Of a DNA stretch of 64,000 nt, positions 35,199-44,377 are shown one piece after another (positions within the stretch are counted from its first letter, which is position 1; the number at the start of each line of letters is the position of its first letter). Under the pieces are notes generated by a model. It saw only the letters and a program-made list of their open reading frames with translations, ran no database searches and was not told where the DNA came from. This stretch comes from Mesorhizobium kowhaii (GTDB taxonomy: Bacteria > Pseudomonadota > Alphaproteobacteria > Rhizobiales > Rhizobiaceae), in assembly GCF_003253745.1 (NCBI RefSeq), contig NZ_MZXV01000056.1, positions 186,001 to 250,000 on the forward strand, written 5' to 3'. The translations under genes were made by a program, and so were the position numbers.

Positions 35199-35636
35199 TC
35201 AGCGCCCGAACCGGTGTTTCAACGCGGTCAAGGCGGTCTGGAACACGCCGGTGCCGATCTGGTGCATCAAGGCTGCCTCGCGATCGGGCGCACAGTCGAA
35301 CTCCGCTTGCCATTCGGCGAGTGTCAGATTGCCGTCGGTGATCGGCGTCAGCGACAGGGTGGCGACATAATTCTCCACCGCCATCGGGCTTTCCAGGATC
35401 GCGTAGCTGCAGGACAGATCATAGTCGGACAGCGCCAGCAGCCTTTCACGAATGCGCCCGCCATCCCTGAGCGTGAAACTCCTGATGCAGCCGATCTGGT
35501 CGGCTTGCGCATTCTGTTCGATGCGGCTTTCGGCAACGAACGGTGCCCAGCCCGGCAATCCATTGAAATTGCGCACGACCTTCCAGACTTCCGCCGCCGG
35601 AGCGGGGATGACCGAGGAGACATAGACCTTGGTCAT
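35199..35636 (-). CDS. SRPBCC-family protein
   Basis: A 145-residue single-domain protein of the polyketide-cyclase/START fold. It begins TKVYVSSVIPAPAAEVWKVV and continues with SLTPITDGNLTLAEWQAEFD, the same layout as the N-terminal domain of the fusion protein encoded 9 bases downstream. Proteins of this fold bind hydrophobic ligands; no catalytic role can be assigned. Confidence 0.85.
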   Translation of the reverse strand: MTKVYVSSVIPAPAAEVWKVVRNFNGLPGWAPFVAESRIEQNAQADQIGCIRSFTLRDGGRIRERLLALSDYDLSCSYAILESPMAVENYVATLSLTPITDGNLTLAEWQAEFDCAPDREAALMHQIGTGVFQTALTALKHRFGR

Positions 35637-35708
35637 TTTGGGCGACCACCCGCATCACGGAGAACCTGCCGTCTGGCGCAACGCATCTGCAACCGCACGA
35701 TCGTCTCG

Positions 35709-37895
35709 TCAGTGATCGCGATCGTCATCGTCGTCCTTGGCGGCCTTGCCCTTGCCCTTCTTGTCGCGGGTCAGGCTCGCAATGTCCTTGGCGTCGCGCA
35801 GCACGTCGGTCATGCGGCCGAGCGAGCCGCCCTCGATGCCGATCTCCTTCATCAGATTGTCGATCATCGGCGCCTGCACCCGGTAACGCAGCGCCGAGTC
35901 GATGACTTCGTCGGTGACGTTGCGGCTGCCGCCGGTGCCGCCGTTGATGCCGTCGACATGCAGGATCTTGATGCCTTCGATCTTCTCCATCGGCTTGACG
36001 CTTTCGCGGATGATGCCTTCCATGTGATCAAGCAGCTTGCCGCGCAGGCGCCCTGCCCGCGCGCCCTCGGAAAGAATGTTCTCGGCCTCGTTGAGCTGGC
36101 GATGGCCGGCGGCGTCGACCTCATAGCGCTGAGCCGCGGCAAGGGCGTGGATCTTCTCCGACTCGGCCGAGGCGACGGCTGCAATCTTCTGCGCTTCGGC
36201 GAGGCTCCTTGCCGCCTTCATCTCGGCATCCGCGGCGGAGACTATGCGCAAGGCGTCACGCTCCGCTTCGCGTTGCGCGCCGATCAGCTCGGTCAGCTTG
36301 CGGCGCTCGGCAATCTCGCGTTCGCGGGCGGTGAACGCCTGTTCCTCGGCCTGGATGGCCTTGGCGCGAACCGCTTCCGAGGCCGCGATCGCCGAAGAGC
36401 GTTCCTGCGTCTTCTTGGCGATGTCGATCGCCTTCTGGATCTCGGCGATCTCGATCTTCTGGTCGCGGTCCACACCAAGCTGCCTGATGTCGCGATCCTT
36501 GATCAGGCGCGCTTCCTCGATGCCGCGTTCGGTGGTGATGCGGGCGCGCTCGACCTCTTCGCCGGCCGAAATCTCGGCTTCCTCGAAGGCCTGGCGCTTG
36601 GCGATCTGCAGCGCTTCGAGGTGACGCTCCCGTTCAATCCTGACCTCGTCGACGACACGTTCCTGCGCGATCCGTGCCGTCTCGGTCGCCTGGTTCTCAA
36701 CGATCTCGGCGCGGCGCTTTTCCGCTTCTGCCCTGGTCACCTCAAGCGCCTTTTCAGCAAGCGCGATCTGGCGCTCCAGCTCGGCGACCTCGAGCCGCTT
36801 CCTGCGCTCGATCTCGAGCTGGCTCTGCGTGCCCTGGCGCTCGATGCGCGCCTTTTCCAGCGACAGTTCGAGCGCGATCTGCTCGCGCTCGGTCAGCTCG
36901 CGCATCTTCATCTCGGTCTCATCGAGCGAACGGCGGCGAGCGATCTCGCGGCGCTGCGTGTCCTCCTCGCTCTTGATGCGCTCCTCGGTGATGTTGCGCT
37001 CCTGGTTTAGGCGCGACTTCTCGACGGCTTCGCGCGACGAAAGCTGCGCCTGTTCGGATTCCTGGTCGCGTATCGCGCGGTCGATGGCGAGTTCGGAACG
37101 CTGCGCGGCACGGCGGATCTCGACCTCACGCTCCTGTTCGAGGCGGGCATATTCGCTGTCGCGATCGATCTCCAGCACCTTGCGCTGGGTGTCGAGATTC
37201 TGGTTGCGGATGTCGACCAGCGTGCGCTGCTCGATCTCGTTGCGCATCCGGCGCCGGGTCTCGATCGATTCCGTCAGCTGCGTCAGGCCTTCGGCATCGA
37301 AAGCGTTGGACGGATCGAAATATTCGAGGCTGGTCTGGTCGAGATCGACGATGGCGACGCTCTCCAGCTCAAGCCCGTTGGCGGCGAGCGATTCCGAGGC
37401 GAGGCTGCGCACCCTGGCGGCGTAGTCGCCGCGCAATTCGTGCATCTCTTCCAGCGTCATCTGCGCGGCGACAGTGCGCAGGGCGCCGGCGAATTTGCCC
37501 TCTAGCAATTCGCGCAGGCTGTCGGGCTGCAGCGTGCGACGGCCAAGCGTCTGCGCGGCGGCGGCGACCAGCTCGCGGCTGGCGCCAACACGGACGAAGA
37601 ATTCCGCGATCAGATCGACGCGCATGCGGTTTTTGGTGATCAGCGCAAAGCCATCCTCGCGGCGCACTTCGATGCGCAGCACATTCATGTTGACCGGGGT
37701 GATCTCGTGCAGCACCGGAATGACGAAGGCGCCGCCATTCACCACTACCTTCTCGCCCATGAAGCCGGTGCGCACGAACGCCGTCTCCTTGGTCGAGCGG
37801 CGATAGAGCCACCGCAAGATGTAGACGGCGATCACCACGACGACCGCGGCAATGATCAGCCACAGCAGGAAAGCGCCAAAGGTTTGCGCGTCCAT
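35709..37895 (-). CDS. Flotillin-family (SPFH domain) membrane protein
   Basis: A 728-residue protein. One N-terminal membrane helix (LLWLIIAAVVVVIAVYILRWLY) is followed by an SPFH domain to about residue 230 (FVRTGFMGEKVVVNGGAFVIP). Then comes a long Glu/Arg-rich coiled coil to about residue 590, and a C-terminal part with KLLDHMEGIIRESVKPMEKI typical of the YqiK/flotillin group, ending in a Lys/Asp-rich tail. It probably forms membrane microdomain scaffolds. GGGGAGGATAG precedes the start. It lies 89 bases after the LivF/Tm-1 gene and may be transcribed with it. Confidence 0.9.
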   Translation of the reverse strand: MDAQTFGAFLLWLIIAAVVVVIAVYILRWLYRRSTKETAFVRTGFMGEKVVVNGGAFVIPVLHEITPVNMNVLRIEVRREDGFALITKNRMRVDLIAEFFVRVGASRELVAAAAQTLGRRTLQPDSLRELLEGKFAGALRTVAAQMTLEEMHELRGDYAARVRSLASESLAANGLELESVAIVDLDQTSLEYFDPSNAFDAEGLTQLTESIETRRRMRNEIEQRTLVDIRNQNLDTQRKVLEIDRDSEYARLEQEREVEIRRAAQRSELAIDRAIRDQESEQAQLSSREAVEKSRLNQERNITEERIKSEEDTQRREIARRRSLDETEMKMRELTEREQIALELSLEKARIERQGTQSQLEIERRKRLEVAELERQIALAEKALEVTRAEAEKRRAEIVENQATETARIAQERVVDEVRIERERHLEALQIAKRQAFEEAEISAGEEVERARITTERGIEEARLIKDRDIRQLGVDRDQKIEIAEIQKAIDIAKKTQERSSAIAASEAVRAKAIQAEEQAFTAREREIAERRKLTELIGAQREAERDALRIVSAADAEMKAARSLAEAQKIAAVASAESEKIHALAAAQRYEVDAAGHRQLNEAENILSEGARAGRLRGKLLDHMEGIIRESVKPMEKIEGIKILHVDGINGGTGGSRNVTDEVIDSALRYRVQAPMIDNLMKEIGIEGGSLGRMTDVLRDAKDIASLTRDKKGKGKAAKDDDDDRDH

Positions 37896-37984
37896 GATCT
37901 ATCCTCCCCAAGACAATACGGTCGGCACGGGGCGACCGGCAGTGTTTTCAAACATCCACCTGCACGGTGGCGAAGTCCAATTCT

Positions 37985-40204
37985 TCATGCCCGCCTCTGC
38001 AGCTTCGGCGTGATCGCGTGAAACGCAGAGATCACCGCGTCGACGAAAGGCGTGTCGTTGATGTTCGCGCGCACGCGCTCGACATGGCGCAGCGGCGTCT
38101 GGCGAACCGTCTTCTCGACGGCCTCGAACAGCGCGTTGTCAGCCTCCGGATCGTGAAACGGCTGACCGAGTGCATCGAGCATCGAGACGCCGCCTTCGGG
38201 CAACAGGAAGCGCACCGGGCCGTTCATGGCGTTGAGCCGCGTGCCGATCCATTCGCCGAAGGCGCGGTTCTCGTCGCGCGTGGTGCGCATCAGCGTGACA
38301 TTCGGATTGTGGATGACGAATTTGCGGCTGCGGAATTTCTCCGGCACGCTGTCGCGCGGGCCGAAATTGACCATGTCCAGCGCGCCGGTCGAGCCGACAT
38401 AGGGAAGTCCGGTGCGGATCGCCGCGCCGAAGCGATCCTCTGTCGCCGGGAACACACCGCCGACGATCATGTCGGCCACCTCCGTGGTGGTCAGGTCGAG
38501 GAAGGCCGACAGCAGCCGCGAGTCGCCGAGATTTTCCATGGCCCGCCCGCCGATGCCGGTGGCGTGGAAGACGAGACAGTCATAGTCGGCTTCAAGCCGC
38601 CTGGTCACCGCTTGCACGGCGGGCGTAGTGACGCCGAACATGGTGATGCCGACGGCCGGCCGCGCCAGCTTGCGCTTTGCTTCCCACGCCTCGGCGTTGG
38701 GCAGTTGCGCGACCATGCCGGCCATCGCATGCGCGGCATTGGACAACACCTGTTCGGTGATCGAGTTCAGCCCCTGCACATCGGCGACCGAATGGAACAT
38801 CATGATATCGGCGCCGCCGACATATTTGGCGACATCGCCGGCCGCCACCGTCGAGACCATCAGCTTGGGGATGCCGACCGGCAGCACCCGCATGCCGGCT
38901 GTCGCCAGCGTGGTGCCGCCGGAGCCGCCGGCCGAGATGACGCCGCCGATGCGTGGCTCGCGCTCGATCCAGCGGGCGAAGGCGTCAGCCATGGCGCTGA
39001 CCGAGCCGCCGCGATCATTGGTGAAAACGGCGGACGATCCGCGCGGGTGCATGCCGGCCACTTGCATGGCCGGCACGTCGGCGCTTGTCGGCTTTCCCGA
39101 TGTCGACAGATCGACGGTACGGACCGGGATGCCCAGCGACTTCAGCCGGTCGGCGACGAAGCGCAGTTCCTTGCCCTTGGTGTCGAAGGTGCCGACAACC
39201 AGCACGGTCCGGCCGATGCGCTCGGCAAAGGGAATGGCGAAGACCTTCTTCAGGTCGTCCTGCGGCGCGGTCTTGTCGACAGCCGCCTGGCGCAATTCGG
39301 TGACCGGTACGTTCCAGCGGTTGGGCAATTCGGTGACGGGACGATAGACGCCATTCCGCGGCGTTGGTTCGGCCGAGCCAGTGCGATCGACGCGATAGAC
39401 TTCCGCCAATTGCTCCTTTGCCTGCGCGGCTTCGGCCGGCGTGACGGGCGCTTCCTCGGCATGGCGGCCGACACCGAGCAGCCGCTGCTGCAACTCGCGG
39501 TCGGCGGCAAGTGCCTTGGCGTCCATCAGCCGGTTGATGCGGCCATTGACCATGATGGCGACCTGGTTCGACACCGCGGTCGCCACGCCGATGTTCTGCT
39601 CGATGACCAGAACCGCCATCTCGCCCTCGGCGGCGAGGTCGACCAGCATCTGCTCGACCTGGTCGACAATGATCGGTGCCAGTCCTTCGGTTGGTTCATC
39701 CATGACCAGCAGCTTCGGATCGCTGAGCAGCGCACGCGAAATCGCCAGCATCTGCTGCTCGCCACCCGACAATTGCGAGCCGCCATTGGTCCGGCGTTCG
39801 GCGAGGCGCGGAAAGGTCTGGTAGACACGCTCGACCGTCCAGCTGGCATCGCGCCTGTTGCCGGCGGCAAGCCGCAGATGCTCGTCGACTGTCAGGCTCG
39901 GCCAGACGCGGCGCCCTTGCGGAACATAGCCGACGCCGAGACGATGGATCTCGTGCGGCTCGAGAGACGTGATCTCACGGCCGTCGACACGGATCGAACC
40001 GGACTTCGCGCGCTTCAAGCCGACGATGGTGTTGCAGAGCGTCGACTTGCCCATGCCGTTGCGGCCGACCACCGACAGCACGCCGCTTTCCAATGTCAGC
40101 GAAACGCCCTGCAGGGCATGGCTTTCGCCGTAGAAGACCTGCAGGTCGTCTATCCTCAGGATGGCCTTGGTCGGCTTGCCGGAGGGGGTCTGGCGCTCAG
40201 CCAT
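37985..40204 (-). CDS. Fusion of a LivF-type ABC ATPase with a Tm-1-like (UPF0261) domain
   Basis: A 739-residue protein. Residues 15-250 are a branched-chain-amino-acid-type ATPase (Walker A GRNGMGKST, LSGGEQQMLAISRAL, VMDEPTEGLAP). After a linker, residues 335-739 form a Tm-1-like ATP-binding domain: VVGTFDTKGKELRFVADRL, ISAGGSGGTTLATAGM, GITMFGVTTPAVQAV, FHATGIGGRAMENL. The Tm-1-like family has no settled bacterial function. No stop or frame change separates the two parts. The start at ATG 40204 overlaps the LivG gene by 8 bases. Confidence 0.88.
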   Translation of the reverse strand: MAERQTPSGKPTKAILRIDDLQVFYGESHALQGVSLTLESGVLSVVGRNGMGKSTLCNTIVGLKRAKSGSIRVDGREITSLEPHEIHRLGVGYVPQGRRVWPSLTVDEHLRLAAGNRRDASWTVERVYQTFPRLAERRTNGGSQLSGGEQQMLAISRALLSDPKLLVMDEPTEGLAPIIVDQVEQMLVDLAAEGEMAVLVIEQNIGVATAVSNQVAIMVNGRINRLMDAKALAADRELQQRLLGVGRHAEEAPVTPAEAAQAKEQLAEVYRVDRTGSAEPTPRNGVYRPVTELPNRWNVPVTELRQAAVDKTAPQDDLKKVFAIPFAERIGRTVLVVGTFDTKGKELRFVADRLKSLGIPVRTVDLSTSGKPTSADVPAMQVAGMHPRGSSAVFTNDRGGSVSAMADAFARWIEREPRIGGVISAGGSGGTTLATAGMRVLPVGIPKLMVSTVAAGDVAKYVGGADIMMFHSVADVQGLNSITEQVLSNAAHAMAGMVAQLPNAEAWEAKRKLARPAVGITMFGVTTPAVQAVTRRLEADYDCLVFHATGIGGRAMENLGDSRLLSAFLDLTTTEVADMIVGGVFPATEDRFGAAIRTGLPYVGSTGALDMVNFGPRDSVPEKFRSRKFVIHNPNVTLMRTTRDENRAFGEWIGTRLNAMNGPVRFLLPEGGVSMLDALGQPFHDPEADNALFEAVEKTVRQTPLRHVERVRANINDTPFVDAVISAFHAITPKLQRRA

Positions 40205-40982
40205 GCTTGCCCCCGAGATAGATCTCCTGGACTTCGGGATCGGCCTCGATCTCCTGCGGCGTGCCTTCCTTGAACAGGCGGCCATTGTGCATCATCGAGA
40301 CATATTCCGACACGCGCAGTGCGACATCGAGATCGTGCTCGATGATGATGTAGCCGATATGCTTGGGCAGCGCGTTGAGGATGGCCACGAGGTCGCGGCG
40401 CTCGGTCGGTGAAAGACCTGCGGCCGGCTCGTCGAACAGGATGAAGCGCGGTGCACCGGCGAGCGCCAGCGCAATCTCCAGCTGGCGCTGCTGGCCGTGG
40501 CTCAGCGTCGCCACAAGGGTGTCACGATAGGCTTCGAGATGGACGGCGTTGAGGATCGATTCCGCCTGCACCATGTTGACGTCGGTCGTGGTCGGGCGCA
40601 GCAGCGAAAACCGCCGGCGCGAGACGCCACGGCAAGCGAGAAAGATGGAATCGAGAACCGACAGTCCTTTGAACAGCTGCGAAATCTGATAGGTGCGCCG
40701 CAGGCCGCGGCGGATGCGTTCATGCGGCGGCAGATCGGTGATGTCCTCGCCGAAGAAGCGGATGCGTCCGGCGGTCGGCAGGAAGTCGCCGGTCATGGCG
40801 TTGAACAAGGTCGTCTTGCCGGCGCCGTTGGAGCCGAGGACCGCGCGCCGTTCACCGGCCGCGATCCTCATAGTGATGCCCGAGAGCGCCACCAGCGCCC
40901 CGAAATGCCGCGCCACGCCATCGAGCTCCAGCGCATAGGCGCCGGTGCTCTGGAGACGGTTTGCTGCGAGGCTTTCGGTCAC
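40197..40982 (-). CDS. ABC transporter ATPase, LivG type
   Basis: A 261-residue ATPase. Walker A is GSNGAGKTTLFNAMTGD, the signature LSHGQQRQLEIALAL, Walker B FILFDEPAAGLSP, and it has the LivG-type insertion ERIRRGLRRTYQISQLF. It works with the LivF part of the downstream fusion protein. Confidence 0.92.
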   Translation of the reverse strand: MTESLAANRLQSTGAYALELDGVARHFGALVALSGITMRIAAGERRAVLGSNGAGKTTLFNAMTGDFLPTAGRIRFFGEDITDLPPHERIRRGLRRTYQISQLFKGLSVLDSIFLACRGVSRRRFSLLRPTTTDVNMVQAESILNAVHLEAYRDTLVATLSHGQQRQLEIALALAGAPRFILFDEPAAGLSPTERRDLVAILNALPKHIGYIIIEHDLDVALRVSEYVSMMHNGRLFKEGTPQEIEADPEVQEIYLGGKHG

Positions 40983-41007
40983 TGGCGGCTACACTCGAAT
41001 TCCGATG

Positions 41008-42255
41008 TTACGGGCAGCTCGGATTGTCGCGGTTGACCGCGCCGAGCTTCATGAATTCGTCTTCGGGAATGCCGAGCGTCTGGTTGACCTGCGGCACGAC
41101 CTTGACCAGCTTGTTCATGAGATTGCCGTCAGCGCCTTCGGTGACCTCGGTCAGGAAGATGTCGGCAATGGCGTTGCGGTTCTTGTCGAGCGACACCTTG
41201 CCGGTCGGCGTGTCGAAGGACAGTTTCGACAGCGCGTCCCGCAACTTCTTGCCGCCGTCGGAGACGTCGCCACCGACCTGGTCGAGACCGAGCAGCGTCG
41301 CCTTCATGTCGACATAGTAGCCATGGGCGAAGAGCGAGGGCGAGGGAAAGGCGCCTGGCTGCTTCTTGTAGGCCTCGACAAACGTCTTCCACGCCGGTGC
41401 GTCATTGGTGTCTGCCGTCGGCCCGGCCGAGGGTGTGCCCTTCAGCACATCGCGCAGCTTGCCTTTCGAGGTCAGCACCGTCTGGTCGACGGTGATCGAA
41501 CCGCCGATCAGCGGTGCGGAGCCGCCACCCTGCTGGTATTGGGTCAGGAAGTTGACCGCGTCGGCACCGCCGAGCGCGACGTAGATCGCATCGACGTCCT
41601 CGGGGATGGCGGCGATAACCGAAGAGAAATCCTTGTTGCCGATCGGCACCCAGGACTTCGACGGCACATGGCCGCCGGCCTTGCAGAACTCGGCCATGAA
41701 GCCGAACACCTGCGTGTAGGGGAAGGAATAATCCTCGGCGACGGTGGCGACCTTCTTGTAGCCCTTGTCCTTGAAGGCATAGGTGCCGAGGCCGGCCATC
41801 CACTGGGCGCCGTCGGTCGAGAAGCGGAAGAAATTTTCCGCCGGATCGCGCAGCGTGGTGTCCTGCGCGGCCGAGGTGCCGTTGATGAAGGTCACATTCG
41901 GCTGCGTCTTGGCATAGTCCTTGACGGCGAGGCCTTCATCGCCCGAAAGCGGGCCGACCAGCACCTTGACGCCGTCCTGCTCGACCAGCTTGCGCGCCGC
42001 GCGCACGGCGCTGTCGGGCGAAGCGTCGGACGAGCCCTTGACGATCTCGATCTTCTTGCCGGCGACGGTGCCGTTCATCTCGGCAACCGCCGTCATGGCG
42101 CCGCGCTCGCTGTCTTCACCGAGCACAGTGAACGGCCCCTCGAAGGTGGCGAGCAGGCCGATCTTGATGGTGTCGTCGGCAGCCAGCGCCATTGAAGGGG
42201 CGGTCAGCCCGGTGAACACCGCCAGGGCAAGTAATGTACGTCTATGCATCCTCAT
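41008..42255 (-). CDS. ABC transporter substrate-binding protein, Liv (family 6) type
   Basis: A 415-residue periplasmic binding protein. A Sec signal peptide ends near SMALAADD. IKIGLLATFEGPFTVLGEDSERGA, GPLSGDEGLAVKDYAK and FINGTSAAQDTTLRDP follow the leucine/amide-binding family order. The ligand is unknown; the neighbouring hydrolases point to an organic acid, amide or aromatic compound rather than an amino acid. GGGAGGAA precedes the start. Confidence 0.9.
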   Translation of the reverse strand: MRMHRRTLLALAVFTGLTAPSMALAADDTIKIGLLATFEGPFTVLGEDSERGAMTAVAEMNGTVAGKKIEIVKGSSDASPDSAVRAARKLVEQDGVKVLVGPLSGDEGLAVKDYAKTQPNVTFINGTSAAQDTTLRDPAENFFRFSTDGAQWMAGLGTYAFKDKGYKKVATVAEDYSFPYTQVFGFMAEFCKAGGHVPSKSWVPIGNKDFSSVIAAIPEDVDAIYVALGGADAVNFLTQYQQGGGSAPLIGGSITVDQTVLTSKGKLRDVLKGTPSAGPTADTNDAPAWKTFVEAYKKQPGAFPSPSLFAHGYYVDMKATLLGLDQVGGDVSDGGKKLRDALSKLSFDTPTGKVSLDKNRNAIADIFLTEVTEGADGNLMNKLVKVVPQVNQTLGIPEDEFMKLGAVNRDNPSCP

Positions 42256-42305
42256 GATTTCCTCCCGTTGATTTCGTTTTTGCAGTGGTTGATCCATCCC
42301 GACAG

Positions 42306-43331
42306 CTAGGGGCCGGGACGCAAGGACTCCTGGGCAAGATGTGGCTTGATCCTCCCCCACAACCCAAGAATTCCATCCGGTGAGACGAAGACGATCACCA
42401 GGAACACCATGCCGATCAGCGTGTTGAAACGCTCGGCGCCGACGATGTCGATGGCGAAGGTCTGCATCAGGACGACGACGACCGCACCGAGAAACGGCCC
42501 GATCGGATGGCGAAGGCCGCCGATGACGGCAATGATCAGCACGTCGATCGCGGCATCGACGCCGATGGTGCCGGGCGAGACGCGGCCGTTGAACCAGACC
42601 AACAACACGCCCGCCAATCCGGCGATGACGCCGGCCAAAGCCCAAGCAAAAACCTTGTGCGCGGTGACGTGATAGCCAAGCGCGCGCATGCGTCGCGGGT
42701 TATCGCGGATCGCCTGCAAAGTCATGCCGAAGGTCGAGCGCGAGCCATAGAGCACGGCCGCATAGGACAGCACCGCCAGCCCAAGGCAAAGGTAATAGAA
42801 GGGCCGAGGGTCGCGCCAGCTGATACCCCAGAACGCCGGTGCGCGGATGCCGGCATAGCCGGAATGGCCATTGAAGATGGCGTAGTTCTGCTGGGCGAAA
42901 TAGTAGGTCGCGGTGGCGATCGCCAGCGTGATCATGATGGTGTAGATGCCCTCGGTGCGCACCGAGATCCAGCCGATCAGCGCCGAGGCCAACGCGGCCG
43001 CAAGAACCGCGAAGGGCACTGCCAGCCACCACGGCCAGCCGAAGCCAAGGATGTTGGAATTGTTGTTGCCGAGGATAGCGATGGCATAGGCGGCGATGCC
43101 GGCGACCGTGATCTGCGCCAGGCTGACCATGCCGCCATAGCCGGCGAGCAGCATCAATGACAGCCCCAGCATGCCGAAGACCAGGGAATACCCCCCGATC
43201 TGCGTCAGGAAGAAATCCGACGCCACCAGGGGATAAAGCACCAGCGCGACGGCAAGGATGATGTGGCCGGCGCCCAGTCTCTCCAGCCAATTCTGCTGCG
43301 GCGTCGTGCCGGTGGCGATGGTCAGGCTCAT
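42306..43331 (-). CDS. ABC transporter permease, LivM type
   Basis: A 341-residue membrane protein with eight or more helices. The conserved LivM stretch GMTLQAIRDNPRRMRALGY, then KVFAWALAGVIAGLAGVL and GGLRHPIGPFLGAVVV, is present. It overlaps the LivH gene by ATGA. Confidence 0.92.
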   Translation of the reverse strand: MSLTIATGTTPQQNWLERLGAGHIILAVALVLYPLVASDFFLTQIGGYSLVFGMLGLSLMLLAGYGGMVSLAQITVAGIAAYAIAILGNNNSNILGFGWPWWLAVPFAVLAAALASALIGWISVRTEGIYTIMITLAIATATYYFAQQNYAIFNGHSGYAGIRAPAFWGISWRDPRPFYYLCLGLAVLSYAAVLYGSRSTFGMTLQAIRDNPRRMRALGYHVTAHKVFAWALAGVIAGLAGVLLVWFNGRVSPGTIGVDAAIDVLIIAVIGGLRHPIGPFLGAVVVVLMQTFAIDIVGAERFNTLIGMVFLVIVFVSPDGILGLWGRIKPHLAQESLRPGP

Positions 43332-44377
43332 CTCGCCTTCCCCATGATGCCTTGCGGCCTGACCGCCAGCGTCACCACCATGATGACGAAGGTCAGCACG
43401 ATGCCATAGGTCGGGAAGTAGACGAGGCCGATCTGTTCGGCGAGGCCGATCAGCAACGCGCCGATGGCGGCCCCTGATATCGAGCCCATGCCGCCGACGA
43501 TGACGACGACCAGCGACGCCAGGAGATAGCGGACGTCCTCGCCGGGCGCGACGGACAGCGCCGAACCGCCGACGACACCGGCAAAGCCGGCAAGCCCGGC
43601 GCCGACCGCAAAGACGATGGCAAACACCGCATGCACATTGACGCCGGACGCCTGCAGCATGGCGCGGTCATCGACGCCGGCGCGGATCATCATGCCTACA
43701 CGGGTCCGGTGCAGCATCAGCCAGAGCCCGACGCCGATGACGATCGCCGCCGCCAGCACGACGACGCGGTAGAGCGGATAGGTGAGGAAGACCGAGGCGC
43801 CGTTGGAGCGCACCGCCGTGATGATCGGGAGCGTCAGGGCGCCGTCGAGCCATTCCGGCGTGGTGATCTGATAGGTGCCGCCCGCCCATACAGCCAGCAT
43901 CAGGTCGGCGGCGACGATCGAGATGCCGATGCTGACCAGGGTCTGGCGCAGGTCGTCGCCTTCCAGGCGGCGGAAGACGAAGACCTGCATGACGACGCCG
44001 ACGATGGCCAGCACGGCAAAGCCGGCAGCGACGCCGAGCAGCCAGTAGCCGGTGCGATTGGTGACCTCGTAGCCGATATAGGCGCCGAGCAGATAGAGCG
44101 AGCCATGCGCCAGATTGACGTTGCGCATCAGGCCGAAGATCAGCGTGAAACCGCTGGCGACGAGGAAATACAGGCCGGCCAGCGTGATGCCGTTGAGGAT
44201 GGCGCTGACAAAGGCCTTCTTCGAGATCAGGATCGCGTTCAGCCAATCCGGCCAGACGGCAAAGACCAGCCATGCGATGACGGCGGCGGCAAGCAGGCCG
44301 ACGAGGCCCCAGGCCTGCCGGCGTGTCATGCCGCCGCCGGCAAGCGACGACGAGGATGGCTGGTCGAGCAGGCTCAT
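43328..44377 (-). CDS. ABC transporter permease, LivH type
   Basis: A 349-residue membrane protein. ILNGITLAGLYFLVASGFTL and FGLMRNVNLAHGSLYLLGAY are hallmarks of LivH, as is GMGSISGAAIGALLIGLAEQ near the end. An extra N-terminal helix (WGLVGLLAAAVIAWLVFAVW) adds about 45 residues. It overlaps the amidohydrolase gene by ATGA. Confidence 0.92.
   Translation of the reverse strand: MSLLDQPSSSSLAGGGMTRRQAWGLVGLLAAAVIAWLVFAVWPDWLNAILISKKAFVSAILNGITLAGLYFLVASGFTLIFGLMRNVNLAHGSLYLLGAYIGYEVTNRTGYWLLGVAAGFAVLAIVGVVMQVFVFRRLEGDDLRQTLVSIGISIVAADLMLAVWAGGTYQITTPEWLDGALTLPIITAVRSNGASVFLTYPLYRVVVLAAAIVIGVGLWLMLHRTRVGMMIRAGVDDRAMLQASGVNVHAVFAIVFAVGAGLAGFAGVVGGSALSVAPGEDVRYLLASLVVVIVGGMGSISGAAIGALLIGLAEQIGLVYFPTYGIVLTFVIMVVTLAVRPQGIMGKAR

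Noticed and set aside
34836..37010. 724-codon plus-strand frame opposite flotillin and SRPBCC genes
   Set aside because: It spans several real genes in antisense and shows no recognisable domain or start signal.
37967..40273. 768-codon plus-strand frame opposite the LivF/Tm-1 fusion
   Set aside because: Antisense to a gene with conserved ATPase and Tm-1-like motifs; Arg/His/Gly-rich translation without domain.
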